In this document: positions 17,481 to 25,351 of the stretch, piece after piece
Layout of the letters: each line of letters begins with the position of its first letter
Position numbering within the stretch: the first letter of the stretch is position 1
Assembly (NCBI GenBank): GCA_964473865.1
Contig: CAYYQN010000019.1
Location: forward strand, 1 to 64,000
Length of the DNA: 64,000 nt
Direction: 5' to 3'
From: CAIMUX01 sp964473865
Lineage (GTDB): Bacteria; Eisenbacteria; RBG-16-71-46; CAIMUX01
Program-made: the position numbers and the translations under genes
The notes under the pieces: model-generated
Databases searched by the model: none
Told to the model about the DNA's origin: nothing
The model's input: the letters and a program-made list of their open reading frames with translations, nothing else

Positions 17481-18737
17481 CTAGAACTTGTGCTGGAACT
17501 GGAAGGTCCACAGGTTGTCCTTGGGGTCGTACCACTCTTTGGTGACCGGGTGGCGCCTCTCGGTCTTGGGGACGTCGTAGGCCATCGTGACCCGGACATT
17601 TCCGTCAAAGAAGTAGTTCAGGGCCGCCCCGAAGCGCTTGTACTGGTCGTGGTCGACGTCGGTGTTCGGGTCGAAAACGTCGTACCGGGCCGCGACCTGC
17701 AGCTTCTCGCCGACGTTCTGGACGCACTGGGCGTACCACCCGGAGAAGTCGGTTGCCAGGTGGTCGGCGCGCTTCCCCGCGCCCAGGACGCGGCTGGAGG
17801 TGAGCTTCTTGACCGAGTCGGGGTTGACTTCGTGGCCCTGGTAGAACTCGCCCTTGAGCGACCCGCCTCCCAGCATCGGGACCAGGTAGTAGCCCTGGGC
17901 ATCGGCGCCGTAGCGCGTCTTGTCGTGGGTGTGGCTGCGGTCCCTTCCGCCCTCGACCAGCGGGATCACGTTTTTGCCCGAATAGACCGAGCCGGCGACA
18001 TCGAACACTCCCTGCGACCAGCGGGCGCGACCGACGAAGTCCTTGCCTTTGCGGGGCGTGCTGTTGGGAAAGTCGGAGTGCTTGATCCCGGGTCCGTTGA
18101 GGACACCGACCACGGTCTGGAGCTGCGGAAGCCACTGGCTGGTGAACGTGGCGCCGCGGTCGCGCTCCCCTTTGAAGAGAACGTTCTCGGCGCGCGAGCG
18201 CTCCGGAAGCTCCCGGACGCTGGAAGAGCGTTCGATCTCGTAGCCGAAGGGGACGTTCATCTGGCCGATTGCGAGCGCGTGCCGATGATTCGAGGTCCAC
18301 GGGTCCTTCAGGGTGACATAGGCCTCGAGGAGGGTGATCGCCCGGTCCTCGCCTCCGTCGAAGTAGACCACGGCCTGGCTCAGCGGGCCGGAGTCGTAGG
18401 TGAGCTTCACCCGCCCGCGGCGGATGTAGAACCGATTCAGGTTTGCGGGGGTGACGGAGCTGCCGCTCACCGCCACCGTGTCCCGGCGGCTCTGTTCGTT
18501 GAGCTCGTAGCGAGCCTGGACGTAGCCTGAGAATTTGAACTTCTTGAGTTTGCCCAGATCAGACTGCACGGTCGAAAGCTGCTCGTCCAGGGCCTCGACG
18601 CGGCTCTTCACGGCGTCTACCGCGCCCGCGGTACCCTCTGCACCGCTCTGGGCGCGCGCCGGCATGGCCGCGGGAACTACGGACAGCGCAGCACAGGCCA
18701 CGGTCAGTCCCGCCAGCCACCACTTCAGTCCCTTCAC
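17481..18737 (-). CDS. Phosphate-selective porin (OprO/OprP-like)
   Basis: Outer-membrane channel expected to pass phosphate or polyphosphate into the periplasm. 418 residues from GTG 18737 (GGAGGAGG 5 nt upstream). Signal peptide of about 30 residues (KGLKWWLAGLTVACAALSVV, ending PARAQ). A short coiled coil follows (about 40-66, DAVKSRVEALDEQLSTVQ), as in OprP-type porins. Then comes a beta-barrel with alternating aromatic residues ending LWTFQFQHKF, where a terminal Phe is typical of outer-membrane barrels. It is the first gene of porin-pstSCAB, under a PHO-box-like site, which supports a phosphate role. Specificity is inferred from context. Confidence 0.87.
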   Translation of the reverse strand: MKGLKWWLAGLTVACAALSVVPAAMPARAQSGAEGTAGAVDAVKSRVEALDEQLSTVQSDLGKLKKFKFSGYVQARYELNEQSRRDTVAVSGSSVTPANLNRFYIRRGRVKLTYDSGPLSQAVVYFDGGEDRAITLLEAYVTLKDPWTSNHRHALAIGQMNVPFGYEIERSSSVRELPERSRAENVLFKGERDRGATFTSQWLPQLQTVVGVLNGPGIKHSDFPNSTPRKGKDFVGRARWSQGVFDVAGSVYSGKNVIPLVEGGRDRSHTHDKTRYGADAQGYYLVPMLGGGSLKGEFYQGHEVNPDSVKKLTSSRVLGAGKRADHLATDFSGWYAQCVQNVGEKLQVAARYDVFDPNTDVDHDQYKRFGAALNYFFDGNVRVTMAYDVPKTERRHPVTKEWYDPKDNLWTFQFQHKF

Positions 18738-18865
18738 TATTGCCTCCTCCTCGATGCGTCCGGCGTGCCGCGCGGAGCCCCCCTCCTCGCGACTGCCTGA
18801 CCCTCGCATCGCCTTGTTACGAAGCGGAGTCTGGCAGCCGTTTGTTACAAACGTGCGGCGGTGGG

Positions 18866-18883
18866 GTGACTTGATCGTGAAAT
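18866..18883 (-). promoter_or_regulatory. PHO-box-like site before porin-pst operon
   Basis: The minus strand reads ATTTCAC-GATC-AAGTCAC, two heptamers at the 11-bp period used by PhoB. A further in-phase match, GTAAC, lies 22 bp downstream (plus-strand 18844-18848). It sits between the phoB stop and the porin start, oriented toward the porin. Confidence 0.6.
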
Positions 18884-18926
18884 GAAGTCGGGGGGGCTGC
18901 CAGATCTCGTCGCGGTGACCGGCGGT

Positions 18927-19625
18927 TCAGAGCGACGGTCGCGACGGCGTCCGGGCGAATCGGTACCCGAGCCCGCGCACGGTCTCGATGTAGGCGCCGG
19001 CGGCGCCGAGTTCTTCGCGGATCCTCGCGACATGCGTGTCCACAGTCCGTGCCGTCACCTCACTATCCATGTCCCAGATGTCCTCGAGAAGCGTCTCCCG
19101 GGACTGCACGCGGTCGCGACGGTCGAACAACATGAGCAGCAGACGGTACTCCAGGGAGGTGAGCTGAATCTCGCGTTCGGAAACCCAGGCTCGGTAGGCG
19201 TCCCGGTCGATGCGGAGCAGGCCGAACGAGATCAGGTTTCCGGCCGGCGGAAGATCCTGCCGGCGCCGCAACACGGCCTGTATGCGCAGAAGCAGCTCGC
19301 GCATGCTGAACGGCTTGACGAGGTAGTCGTCGGCGCCGAGCTCGAATCCCAGGACTCGGTCCACCTCTTCGCCCCGTGCGCTTACGATCACGATGGCGAT
19401 GGAGCGGGTTTCCGGCGCCGTCTGGAGCAGCCGGCAGACATCCTTGCCGGGCAGATCCGGGAGCATGAGATCCAGCAGAACCAGATCCGGCCGCGAATCA
19501 CGGGCCAGTTGGAGCCCTTCGTGGCCGCGGCTGGTCGCCTGCACGGCGTGCCCGGCCTGGCGCAGGTTGTACTCGAGCACCTGGAGCAGGTCCGGCTCGT
19601 CTTCGATGACCAGAATGCGTGACAT
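18927..19625 (-). CDS. phoB: Phosphate regulon response regulator PhoB (OmpR family)
   Basis: 232-residue response regulator. The receiver domain has the acidic pair E8/D9, phospho-acceptor D52 (VLLDLMLPDLPGKD) and K in DDYLVKPFSM. The winged-helix DNA-binding domain (about 130-228) has LTSLEYRLLLMLFDRRDRV and RTVDTHVARIREELG, like PhoB. It lies directly before the porin-pst genes and has its own triple PHO-box-like array. No PhoR kinase or PhoU is present in this window, so its kinase must be encoded elsewhere. Confidence 0.9.
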   Translation of the reverse strand: MSRILVIEDEPDLLQVLEYNLRQAGHAVQATSRGHEGLQLARDSRPDLVLLDLMLPDLPGKDVCRLLQTAPETRSIAIVIVSARGEEVDRVLGFELGADDYLVKPFSMRELLLRIQAVLRRRQDLPPAGNLISFGLLRIDRDAYRAWVSEREIQLTSLEYRLLLMLFDRRDRVQSRETLLEDIWDMDSEVTARTVDTHVARIREELGAAGAYIETVRGLGYRFARTPSRPSL

Positions 19626-19662
19626 GACGGACCGGACGGTACCGCCGCGGCGTGGCCGGATC

Positions 19663-19691
19663 GTGACGCGAGCGTGACAACTCGGTGACGA
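19663..19691 (-). promoter_or_regulatory. Triple PHO-box-like array before phoB
   Basis: The minus strand carries TCGTCAC-CGAG-TTGTCAC-GCTC-GCGTCAC: three heptamers ending GTCAC, each exactly 11 bp apart. This fits the PHO box layout (7-mer plus 4-bp spacer). It ends 37 nt before the phoB ATG, implying autoregulation. Confidence 0.78.
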
Positions 19692-19733
19692 AGTTGATGG
19701 GGCGGGGGGGCAGGGTACCGCCCAGGCCCCGGG

Positions 19734-19767
19734 CCCGGACCCGGCCGGCGGACGGGCCGGGTCCGGG
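19734..19767. repeat. 13-bp inverted repeat between phoB and the secreted-protein gene
   Basis: CCCGGACCCGGCC and GGCCGGGTCCGGG are exact complements, loop 8 nt. The repeat lies between the two divergent PHO-box-like arrays. It could insulate the two transcription units or be a protein site. Confidence 0.6.
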
Positions 19768-19839
19768 AGACCGAAGACGACGCGATGTTTGCACCCGCCG
19801 CGGCAGCCACCGGCTCATTTCCGGAGACTGTTTTCACAG

Positions 19840-19868
19840 GCGTCACCGATAGGTCACGGGGCTGTCAC
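19840..19868 (+). promoter_or_regulatory. Triple PHO-box-like array facing right
   Basis: The plus strand reads GCGTCAC-CGAT-AGGTCAC-GGGG-CTGTCAC, three heptamers at 11-bp spacing, oriented toward the gene at 20158. The third unit equals the classic CTGTCA half site. It lies about 290 nt from that gene's start, so a long leader or an unseen small gene would be needed. Confidence 0.65.
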
Positions 19869-20157
19869 CCAGGTCTGGTGGAATCCTCGCGGGTGAGGTG
19901 CGGTGCCGCATTCGGGGATCGGAGTTGTGGTCGGGTGGTCCGAGGAAGTCGCATCTGGTTACGCGAAGGACCCGCGAGACGACTCGCCCGGTGCAGGTGC
20001 CCCCCTCGCCGACTCTTTGCCGCTGTCAAGACCAGGACTTCTGCTTGACCCGAACCGCCGGCAGCCGCTACGATTCGGCTTAAGGACGTGGCCGACCGGG
20101 GCCGGCCGGGCAAGTGGATGCTGGAGCCGTTCCGCGATGCGCGACGGGAGACGGGTG

Positions 20158-20841
20158 ATGTGGACTCGCGCGTGTGACTTCCGGTTGGCGGCCTGCCTTA
20201 TGGCGTGGATGGCGGCGGCCGTGGCGTTCGGGCCGGCGGGGCGGCCGGCCGAGGCGCTTGCAGCGGATGCCCCGGCGGTCGGTTCCCGCACCTCTCCGCG
20301 GCCGGGTCCGATGGTCACCGGCTTCCCCCTTCGGTTCGACTCGGAGATCATCCGCCTCTGCATCGTGGGCGACTCGCTCGAAGTGGACGGCACGTACTTC
20401 CTGGCCTGCCAGCTGCCGTACGAGGAGCCGATCCCGCTCTTCTATCCGTTTCCCCGGGACAGCCTGCTGGCCGGCGCGCGCATGGTCGGCGGGCGCACCC
20501 GGATCAGCGATGGTCCCTGGGAGCCGCTTCGCTTCGAGGCCGCGCCGGGCCGGGACGGAGTCCGCTGGCGCATCCCTGCCTGTCCGGGGGACACGATCGA
20601 GGTGCAGGGGTTGTACCGGCAGGGCATCCGTGAGAAATACGCGCGCTACATCGTGACAACCACGCGCGCCTGGCAGCAACCGCTGCGCCACGCGCGCTTC
20701 GAAATACGTCTTCCGGAAGGGGCCAGGCCGGCGGAGTTCAGCTTTCCCTTCACGGCCGACCGCGACTCGGCCGGCGTGGTCTATGTCTGGGAGACCGATT
20801 CGTTCTTTCCCGACCGGGACATCACGGTTCGCTGGCAGTGA
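20158..20841 (+). CDS. Secreted protein of unknown function, possibly in the Pho regulon
   Basis: I do not recognise a family. 227 residues from ATG 20158, chosen because a signal peptide begins there (MWTRACDFRLAACLMAWMAA, cleavage near AEALA, about residue 36) and GACGGGAG lies just upstream. ATG 20137 is the alternative. The mature part is beta-rich with regular hydrophobic alternation (LCIVGDSLEVDGTYFLACQL, IPLFYPFPRDSLLAGARMVG) and ends VRWQ. There is one Cys pair in the mature part near CIVGD/ACQL, plus a later CPGD. A right-facing PHO-box-like array upstream suggests induction by phosphate starvation; this is inference. Confidence 0.6.
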   Translation: MWTRACDFRLAACLMAWMAAAVAFGPAGRPAEALAADAPAVGSRTSPRPGPMVTGFPLRFDSEIIRLCIVGDSLEVDGTYFLACQLPYEEPIPLFYPFPRDSLLAGARMVGGRTRISDGPWEPLRFEAAPGRDGVRWRIPACPGDTIEVQGLYRQGIREKYARYIVTTTRAWQQPLRHARFEIRLPEGARPAEFSFPFTADRDSAGVVYVWETDSFFPDRDITVRWQ

Positions 20842-20984
20842 GTCCCGGAAGTCGGGGCGGCGGGACGGCTCGAGGTGGGGTTGCAGATGGCCGGCCGGCA
20901 CCGGCCCCGATGCCCGGCCGGGACGCAGGTGGGGGCGGGTTGGCGCTGTGGGTCTCGGGCGAAACGAGACTGAAGGAGGCGAAC

Positions 20985-21983
20985 ATGTGCGCACGCAAGC
21001 GGAGTCGTGGATGGTCCGAGCACAGAGCCGTTTCGGCTCTCCTTCTCACGGGAATCGCGGTCCTGGCCTTGGTCTCGCCCGCGGGAGCCAATCCGCTCCC
21101 CGACACAGTGGTCCTGATCCACGTCCGGGCGGCGGAACCTCCGGGTCAGGAGGGCTGCACGATCCCGGGGATCGTCTCCTGCCAGGACATCGTGAATTCC
21201 ACGACGCTCACGGGAGAGGTGGAGTTCGACATCTTTGTCGAGAGGGGTATTTCGTATGTGCCGAACACGCTGCAGACCACGCTGACGTGGCCGGCGTCGT
21301 GGTCGTTCATCCGATGGGAGCCATGCAACGGCGCGAACGCGTGGTTGAATCCCGGAGTCGGTACGGGGCAGTTGGAGGCGCTCTGGCCCGACTGCCCGTT
21401 GGTGGAAGGCATCCACCTGGTCGGCCGTCTGGTGATGGATGTGACCGGCTATGGGCAGCTACAGCCATCGTCGGACGGCGTTCTGTACGTGAATTGCCCT
21501 CCCGATGAGCCGGTCGGCTACTACGCCCCGGGTGTCTATGCCGAGGCGGGCGTGACCTGTGACTATACGATGATGGAGTGCTGGTCTCTTGACAGGTGCA
21601 TACCGGTACTGAGCCAGGCCGAGGTCGCCTTCAGCAGCGGCCCGGGCGGCGTGCTCGCGGCGGACATACCGTTCCAGATCGAGAGCATGGGCGGGCCGTG
21701 CAACTACTACGCGGAGGCGGAAACTGCCTGGCTGTCCGTTTCGCACCAGCAGGTCGGCTATGATCAATACGTTCTGCACCTGGTCGCCAATCCGGTCGGG
21801 CTGGGACCGGGAGTCTACACGACGCACGCCATGTTGACCGCCGCTCCCCCTCTCGCGCCGGTCTTCCGGCGCTGCGTTTCGGTCACGCTGGAGATTCCGC
21901 AGAACTCCGCCGTGCCGGAGGATCCCGGGCTGGCTCGCGAGATCCCGATGAGCTGGAGCCAGGTCAAGTCCGTGTACCGCTGA
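20985..21983 (+). CDS. Secreted protein with C-terminal SWxxVKxxYR tag
   Basis: 332 residues; no family recognised. ATG 20985 follows GAAGGAGG. The signal peptide spans about 1-36 (RAVSALLLTGIAVLALVS, cleavage near GANP). The body is rich in Trp, Pro and Cys with paired cysteines (EPC, DCP, NCP, TCDY, EC, RC, PC, RC), suggesting disulfide-bonded beta domains outside the cell. After a short linker (PEDPGLAREIP) it ends MSWSQVKSVYR-stop. The same kind of ending occurs on the Cys-repeat protein at 42286. It converges with the next gene over 42 nt. Confidence 0.7.
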   Translation: MCARKRSRGWSEHRAVSALLLTGIAVLALVSPAGANPLPDTVVLIHVRAAEPPGQEGCTIPGIVSCQDIVNSTTLTGEVEFDIFVERGISYVPNTLQTTLTWPASWSFIRWEPCNGANAWLNPGVGTGQLEALWPDCPLVEGIHLVGRLVMDVTGYGQLQPSSDGVLYVNCPPDEPVGYYAPGVYAEAGVTCDYTMMECWSLDRCIPVLSQAEVAFSSGPGGVLAADIPFQIESMGGPCNYYAEAETAWLSVSHQQVGYDQYVLHLVANPVGLGPGVYTTHAMLTAAPPLAPVFRRCVSVTLEIPQNSAVPEDPGLAREIPMSWSQVKSVYR

Positions 21984-22025
21984 GTTGCACGGACAGATTG
22001 CCCGGAAGGCGGAGGCCGCCGTCGA

Positions 22026-24815
22026 TCAGTGGAGGACCAGCACTCTCCCGGCGGCGGCGGATCCGTTTCGCTCGATCCGCAGGAAGTAGATGCCGCTCGG
22101 CGCGCGCCGGCCGCCGGCGATCCTGCCATCCCAGGTGACGTCTCTCCCGTCGGAGCCTTCCCCGGAGACCGGGCGCGGCGCGATTACGTCGCGTCCCGCG
22201 GAGTCCAGCACCCGGAAGAGGCCCTCCGGGGCCGGCGTGGATGGTGCCCGGGCCAGGCGGACGCCGCTCGTCGTGGGATTCGGCACGAAGCGAAGGGTGG
22301 AGAAACCCGAGAGCGCGCCGGCGGTGCTCCCGTCTCCTTCCACTCCGGACAGAATCCCCGGGTCATCGATGGTGCGCACATGATTCCCGTCGTAGGCGAC
22401 GAGACAGCGCCCCAGGCCGTCCGTGGAGACGGAGACGGCGGCGCCCGTGAGGCGATCGATTTCGAAACCGCCGCCGTCATAGACAGTCCCGTCCGTACCG
22501 ACCCGGTTGCCGAGCAGCGTCAGGGATTGGCCATCGAGCGAGGCGCTCGCCACCAGGTACTGGAACCCGTCCCACGCGCCGTCGGGACGCCACTGGTCGC
22601 CCGCGGACTGGAAGACCAGGGACGGGCTGGCCGCCACGGGCGCACCCGAGGCGTCGAACCGCGCAGCGTAGACGCGCGTCTGCTGGCCGGCCCACATGGG
22701 CAGAACCGCGAGGAACTGCGCGGGTCCCGGGAGCACGCGGGGGCGGCCGCGCAGCTCACCCAGGCCCGTGAGAAACGGATCGCCGGTGATGAGCACGCCG
22801 GGCGCGTCGAGGTCGAGGAGGGCGCTCTGCGGAACGTACTCGTCGCCCCACACCAGAAGGAACGTCCGGCCGCCGGAGAGCGGCGCAAGGGCGGGGGCGG
22901 TGATCCATCCCGTCTGCGCGAGCTGCCAGGTGCGGAGGATGGTGCCGTCGGGTCCAACCAGCTCCACCCAACCCCGGTTGCTGCCCGGAGTCAGCCAGCT
23001 GTCATCGGTGACGCAGAACACGAGGGCGCTGTCCTGGAACATGGCGAAGTCGAAGCTGAGGAGGTCATCCCACACCCCAAAGCCCGGCTCGAACGCGGCC
23101 CGGCCCCGGGGAAGGCCGGTTGCGGCAAAGCGGTCGATCGCGATGCGATACTCATCCTCATGGATCTCGCCGCTGGACCACCGGTAGTCGTGGCAGGCGT
23201 AGCCCACCGCGGATCCTCCGGAGCAGGGGCGCGCCGCGAGGTTGTCGAGGTCGTGATAGAAGCAGACGTACGGGCCACAGCTGTCCACGGGCGCGAAGGA
23301 GGCGAGACGCTCCGCCGGACCGGCCGGCTGTCCGTTGGCGTCGAGGCGGAAGACATGCAGGTACTCGTCGATGTCGCGTTCCCGCCCGACGGCGAGAACC
23401 CCCCCGGATGTGGTCTGTAGGGTGACCTCGACGGGAAGTGTTCCCCGGCTGGCCACGCGCGGAGCGGGATCGAGCGCCACGCCGTCGCCGGTGAGCCAGG
23501 AGAGACGGGCGGGGTACTTGCCGTAGGGGCTCATGAGCGGGCGTTGGGTCCTGTCGGGCAACGACCCCTCTTCCCGGCGAAGATGCGAAGCACCGGCGTG
23601 GGGAAGGAGCGAGCCATCGGTCCGGGGAGGCTCGGCGCCCTCGAGCCGGAACTGGTCCCCGGTGCTGCGGAACGAGACCCAGAGCACCGCGAATCGGGAG
23701 CCGGTCCAGACCGCGGTCAGATCGCGCGGGTCCTGGATGCCTGAGTGCTGCTGGTACGGGCTGTCGGTGTCGAGGGAAATCGGCTCGCCCGTCGGCCCCA
23801 CGCCGGGCGCAATGCGCGTGACATAGATGCCGTCGGCCCCGGCGTACCCCTGCCGCCAGCAGAGGAGGCCCGTGCCGTCCGGTCCTTCCACCGGCGCGAG
23901 GCCGGCAGAGGCATAGGCTTCGATGGAGAACGCTCCCGGCGGCAGCACCGCGCCCGCCGAGTCAAGAAATGCGACGAGAATCCCTTCCGGCCCGCTCCAG
24001 GCGGCGATCCAGCCGTCGCCCCACGGCCGCACCGCGACCATGGGGAACTCGGTGCCCGTGAGGCCGAGCGCGATCGGCTCGCCGGCGGGAAGCCCTTCCG
24101 GCCCCAGGGGGAGAACCGTGGCCTGCCCGGTGTCGTCGATGAAGGCCAGCAGTCCGCCTCCCGGGCCGGCCGCCAGATCGATCGTCCATTCGCCCGGTGC
24201 CACAGGGAGAACCAGCGGCAGGCGCTGCAGCGGCTGCAAATCCACATCCACTTGGGTGAGACGAAGGCGGTAGGCGGGCCAGGCCGCCTCGACCCAGCAG
24301 ACGGTGTGAAGGTTCCCGAAGCGCTCCATTGTGACGCTCAAGGCGGAGGCGTCGGTGGAAACGGCGAGAGTCCGCTCTGCGGTGATCGCCAGCGTTCTCG
24401 GGTCGAGGTTGCGCACGCAGACGGCCTGGGAACCCCATCCGAATTGGCCGTCCTGCGCGGCCATCTTCCAGCCGGCGGCGTCCGGCGAAGACAAGTCGAA
24501 ATGATTCCCGAAGCCGATCGGCACGACGGTGCTGTCCCCGAGGGTCTCGCCATTCAGGCCAAACAGCCGGCCCATGACCTGATGACCGGCGCCCTCGCCC
24601 CAGGCCAGGAGCGCACAGGAGTCGGAGAGGGCGATCGAGGCAGTCTGGGCCCCGATGACCTCGTAGTCGTAGCGGTAGCCGTGGTCGAGGAGGACGGGGC
24701 TTCCGACCGGCGGCGGGTCTGCCAGAGCGCTCTCGGCGGCCGCGCCGAGGCCGCAAACGGCGCCGATTCCGGCTCCGACCATCACCAACGCACCAAGAAG
24801 GCCGGGGATGCGCAT
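22026..24815 (-). CDS. Large secreted protein with C-terminal FlgD-like Ig domain
   Basis: 929 residues from ATG 24815 (GGGAGGTGG upstream). Signal peptide MRIPGLLGALVMVGAGIGAV, cleavage near ESALA. The long middle (about 40-840) has recurring Gly/Trp-rich stretches such as GWIAAWSG, GLLAFIDD and FLLVWGDEY, resembling beta-propeller or YD/kelch-like blades; I cannot assign a family. The C-terminal 75 residues look like a FlgD/T9SS-type Ig module (FRVLDSAGRDV, WDGRIAGGRRAPSGIYFLRIE, AGRVLVLH-stop), common at the ends of secreted FCB proteins. Function unknown. The start region shares a 536-bp divergent gap with the fucosidase operon. Confidence 0.75.
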   Translation of the reverse strand: MRIPGLLGALVMVGAGIGAVCGLGAAAESALADPPPVGSPVLLDHGYRYDYEVIGAQTASIALSDSCALLAWGEGAGHQVMGRLFGLNGETLGDSTVVPIGFGNHFDLSSPDAAGWKMAAQDGQFGWGSQAVCVRNLDPRTLAITAERTLAVSTDASALSVTMERFGNLHTVCWVEAAWPAYRLRLTQVDVDLQPLQRLPLVLPVAPGEWTIDLAAGPGGGLLAFIDDTGQATVLPLGPEGLPAGEPIALGLTGTEFPMVAVRPWGDGWIAAWSGPEGILVAFLDSAGAVLPPGAFSIEAYASAGLAPVEGPDGTGLLCWRQGYAGADGIYVTRIAPGVGPTGEPISLDTDSPYQQHSGIQDPRDLTAVWTGSRFAVLWVSFRSTGDQFRLEGAEPPRTDGSLLPHAGASHLRREEGSLPDRTQRPLMSPYGKYPARLSWLTGDGVALDPAPRVASRGTLPVEVTLQTTSGGVLAVGRERDIDEYLHVFRLDANGQPAGPAERLASFAPVDSCGPYVCFYHDLDNLAARPCSGGSAVGYACHDYRWSSGEIHEDEYRIAIDRFAATGLPRGRAAFEPGFGVWDDLLSFDFAMFQDSALVFCVTDDSWLTPGSNRGWVELVGPDGTILRTWQLAQTGWITAPALAPLSGGRTFLLVWGDEYVPQSALLDLDAPGVLITGDPFLTGLGELRGRPRVLPGPAQFLAVLPMWAGQQTRVYAARFDASGAPVAASPSLVFQSAGDQWRPDGAWDGFQYLVASASLDGQSLTLLGNRVGTDGTVYDGGGFEIDRLTGAAVSVSTDGLGRCLVAYDGNHVRTIDDPGILSGVEGDGSTAGALSGFSTLRFVPNPTTSGVRLARAPSTPAPEGLFRVLDSAGRDVIAPRPVSGEGSDGRDVTWDGRIAGGRRAPSGIYFLRIERNGSAAAGRVLVLH

Positions 24816-25351
24816 CTCCACCTCCCGTGGGGGACGAAGGCTCCACCGCGTCACTGGCCGGGCGTTTCTCGACCCCAGCGCCCGCGAGGCGTGCTGGTCT
24901 TGCGGCGGGCGTTTCACCCCGCTTGACTGGAGCGATGCTGAGTATACACCCGCGCGCATCCGTCGGGAATCGAGACGATGAACGTGGGCAAGGGCGCATC
25001 GATTGTGGGCGAGGCGTGACGAGCCGGAGCGGATGGCGCCTCGGCGAAGCCGGACGGTCCAGCGCGGAGCAACAGCCACGCGCCCGGCGCCACCAGCGCA
25101 GGTCGAGTGAAACGAGCTGCGGCTTGACACCACAAGCTCAGATCCAGAGGAACAAGCTCTGGCCCGCGGGAGGTCCGGAGGATAGGATCAAGCGCGCAGG
25201 CGACGGGCACCCTACTCCTGAGCTGCGGCGACGAGTCCTTCGGGGCCCGCTCGCGGAGGCCTTCAAGAAGGTCGGGGCGTCGCCCGATGAGGTCCTCCTC
25301 GGTCTGTTCGAGGAGCCTTCCACGTTCACGGTGCGATGAGGAGAAACGCGG
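24816..25351. other. Divergent intergenic region before the glycosidase operon
   Basis: No convincing gene. A TATACT-like -10 for the leftward gene lies at about 24951-24956. A direct repeat ACAAGCTC occurs at 25132-25139 and 25152-25159, just after TTGACA (25124-25129), and could be operator-like. A plus-strand frame ending at the TGA at 25339 has a plausible-looking helical tail (EAFKKVGASPDEVLLGLFEE). It has no good start or ribosome site, so I do not call it. Confidence 0.4.

Larger units (their letters stand above)
19692..20157. other. Divergent regulatory region between phoB and the secreted-protein gene
   Basis: About 470 bases with no convincing gene. It holds a perfect 13-bp inverted repeat, CCCGGACCCGGCC (19734-19746) and GGCCGGGTCCGGG (19755-19767), with an 8-nt loop. 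It also holds a right-facing PHO-box-like array (19840-19868, listed separately). The frame of the downstream gene is open back to about 19903, but its codons there show no recognisable protein and the signal peptide starts at 20158. Confidence 0.5.

Noticed and set aside
18814..18820. TTGTTAC repeat as a further PHO-box unit
   Set aside because: Its spacing from the next TTGTTAC is 28 bp, out of phase with the 11-bp period.
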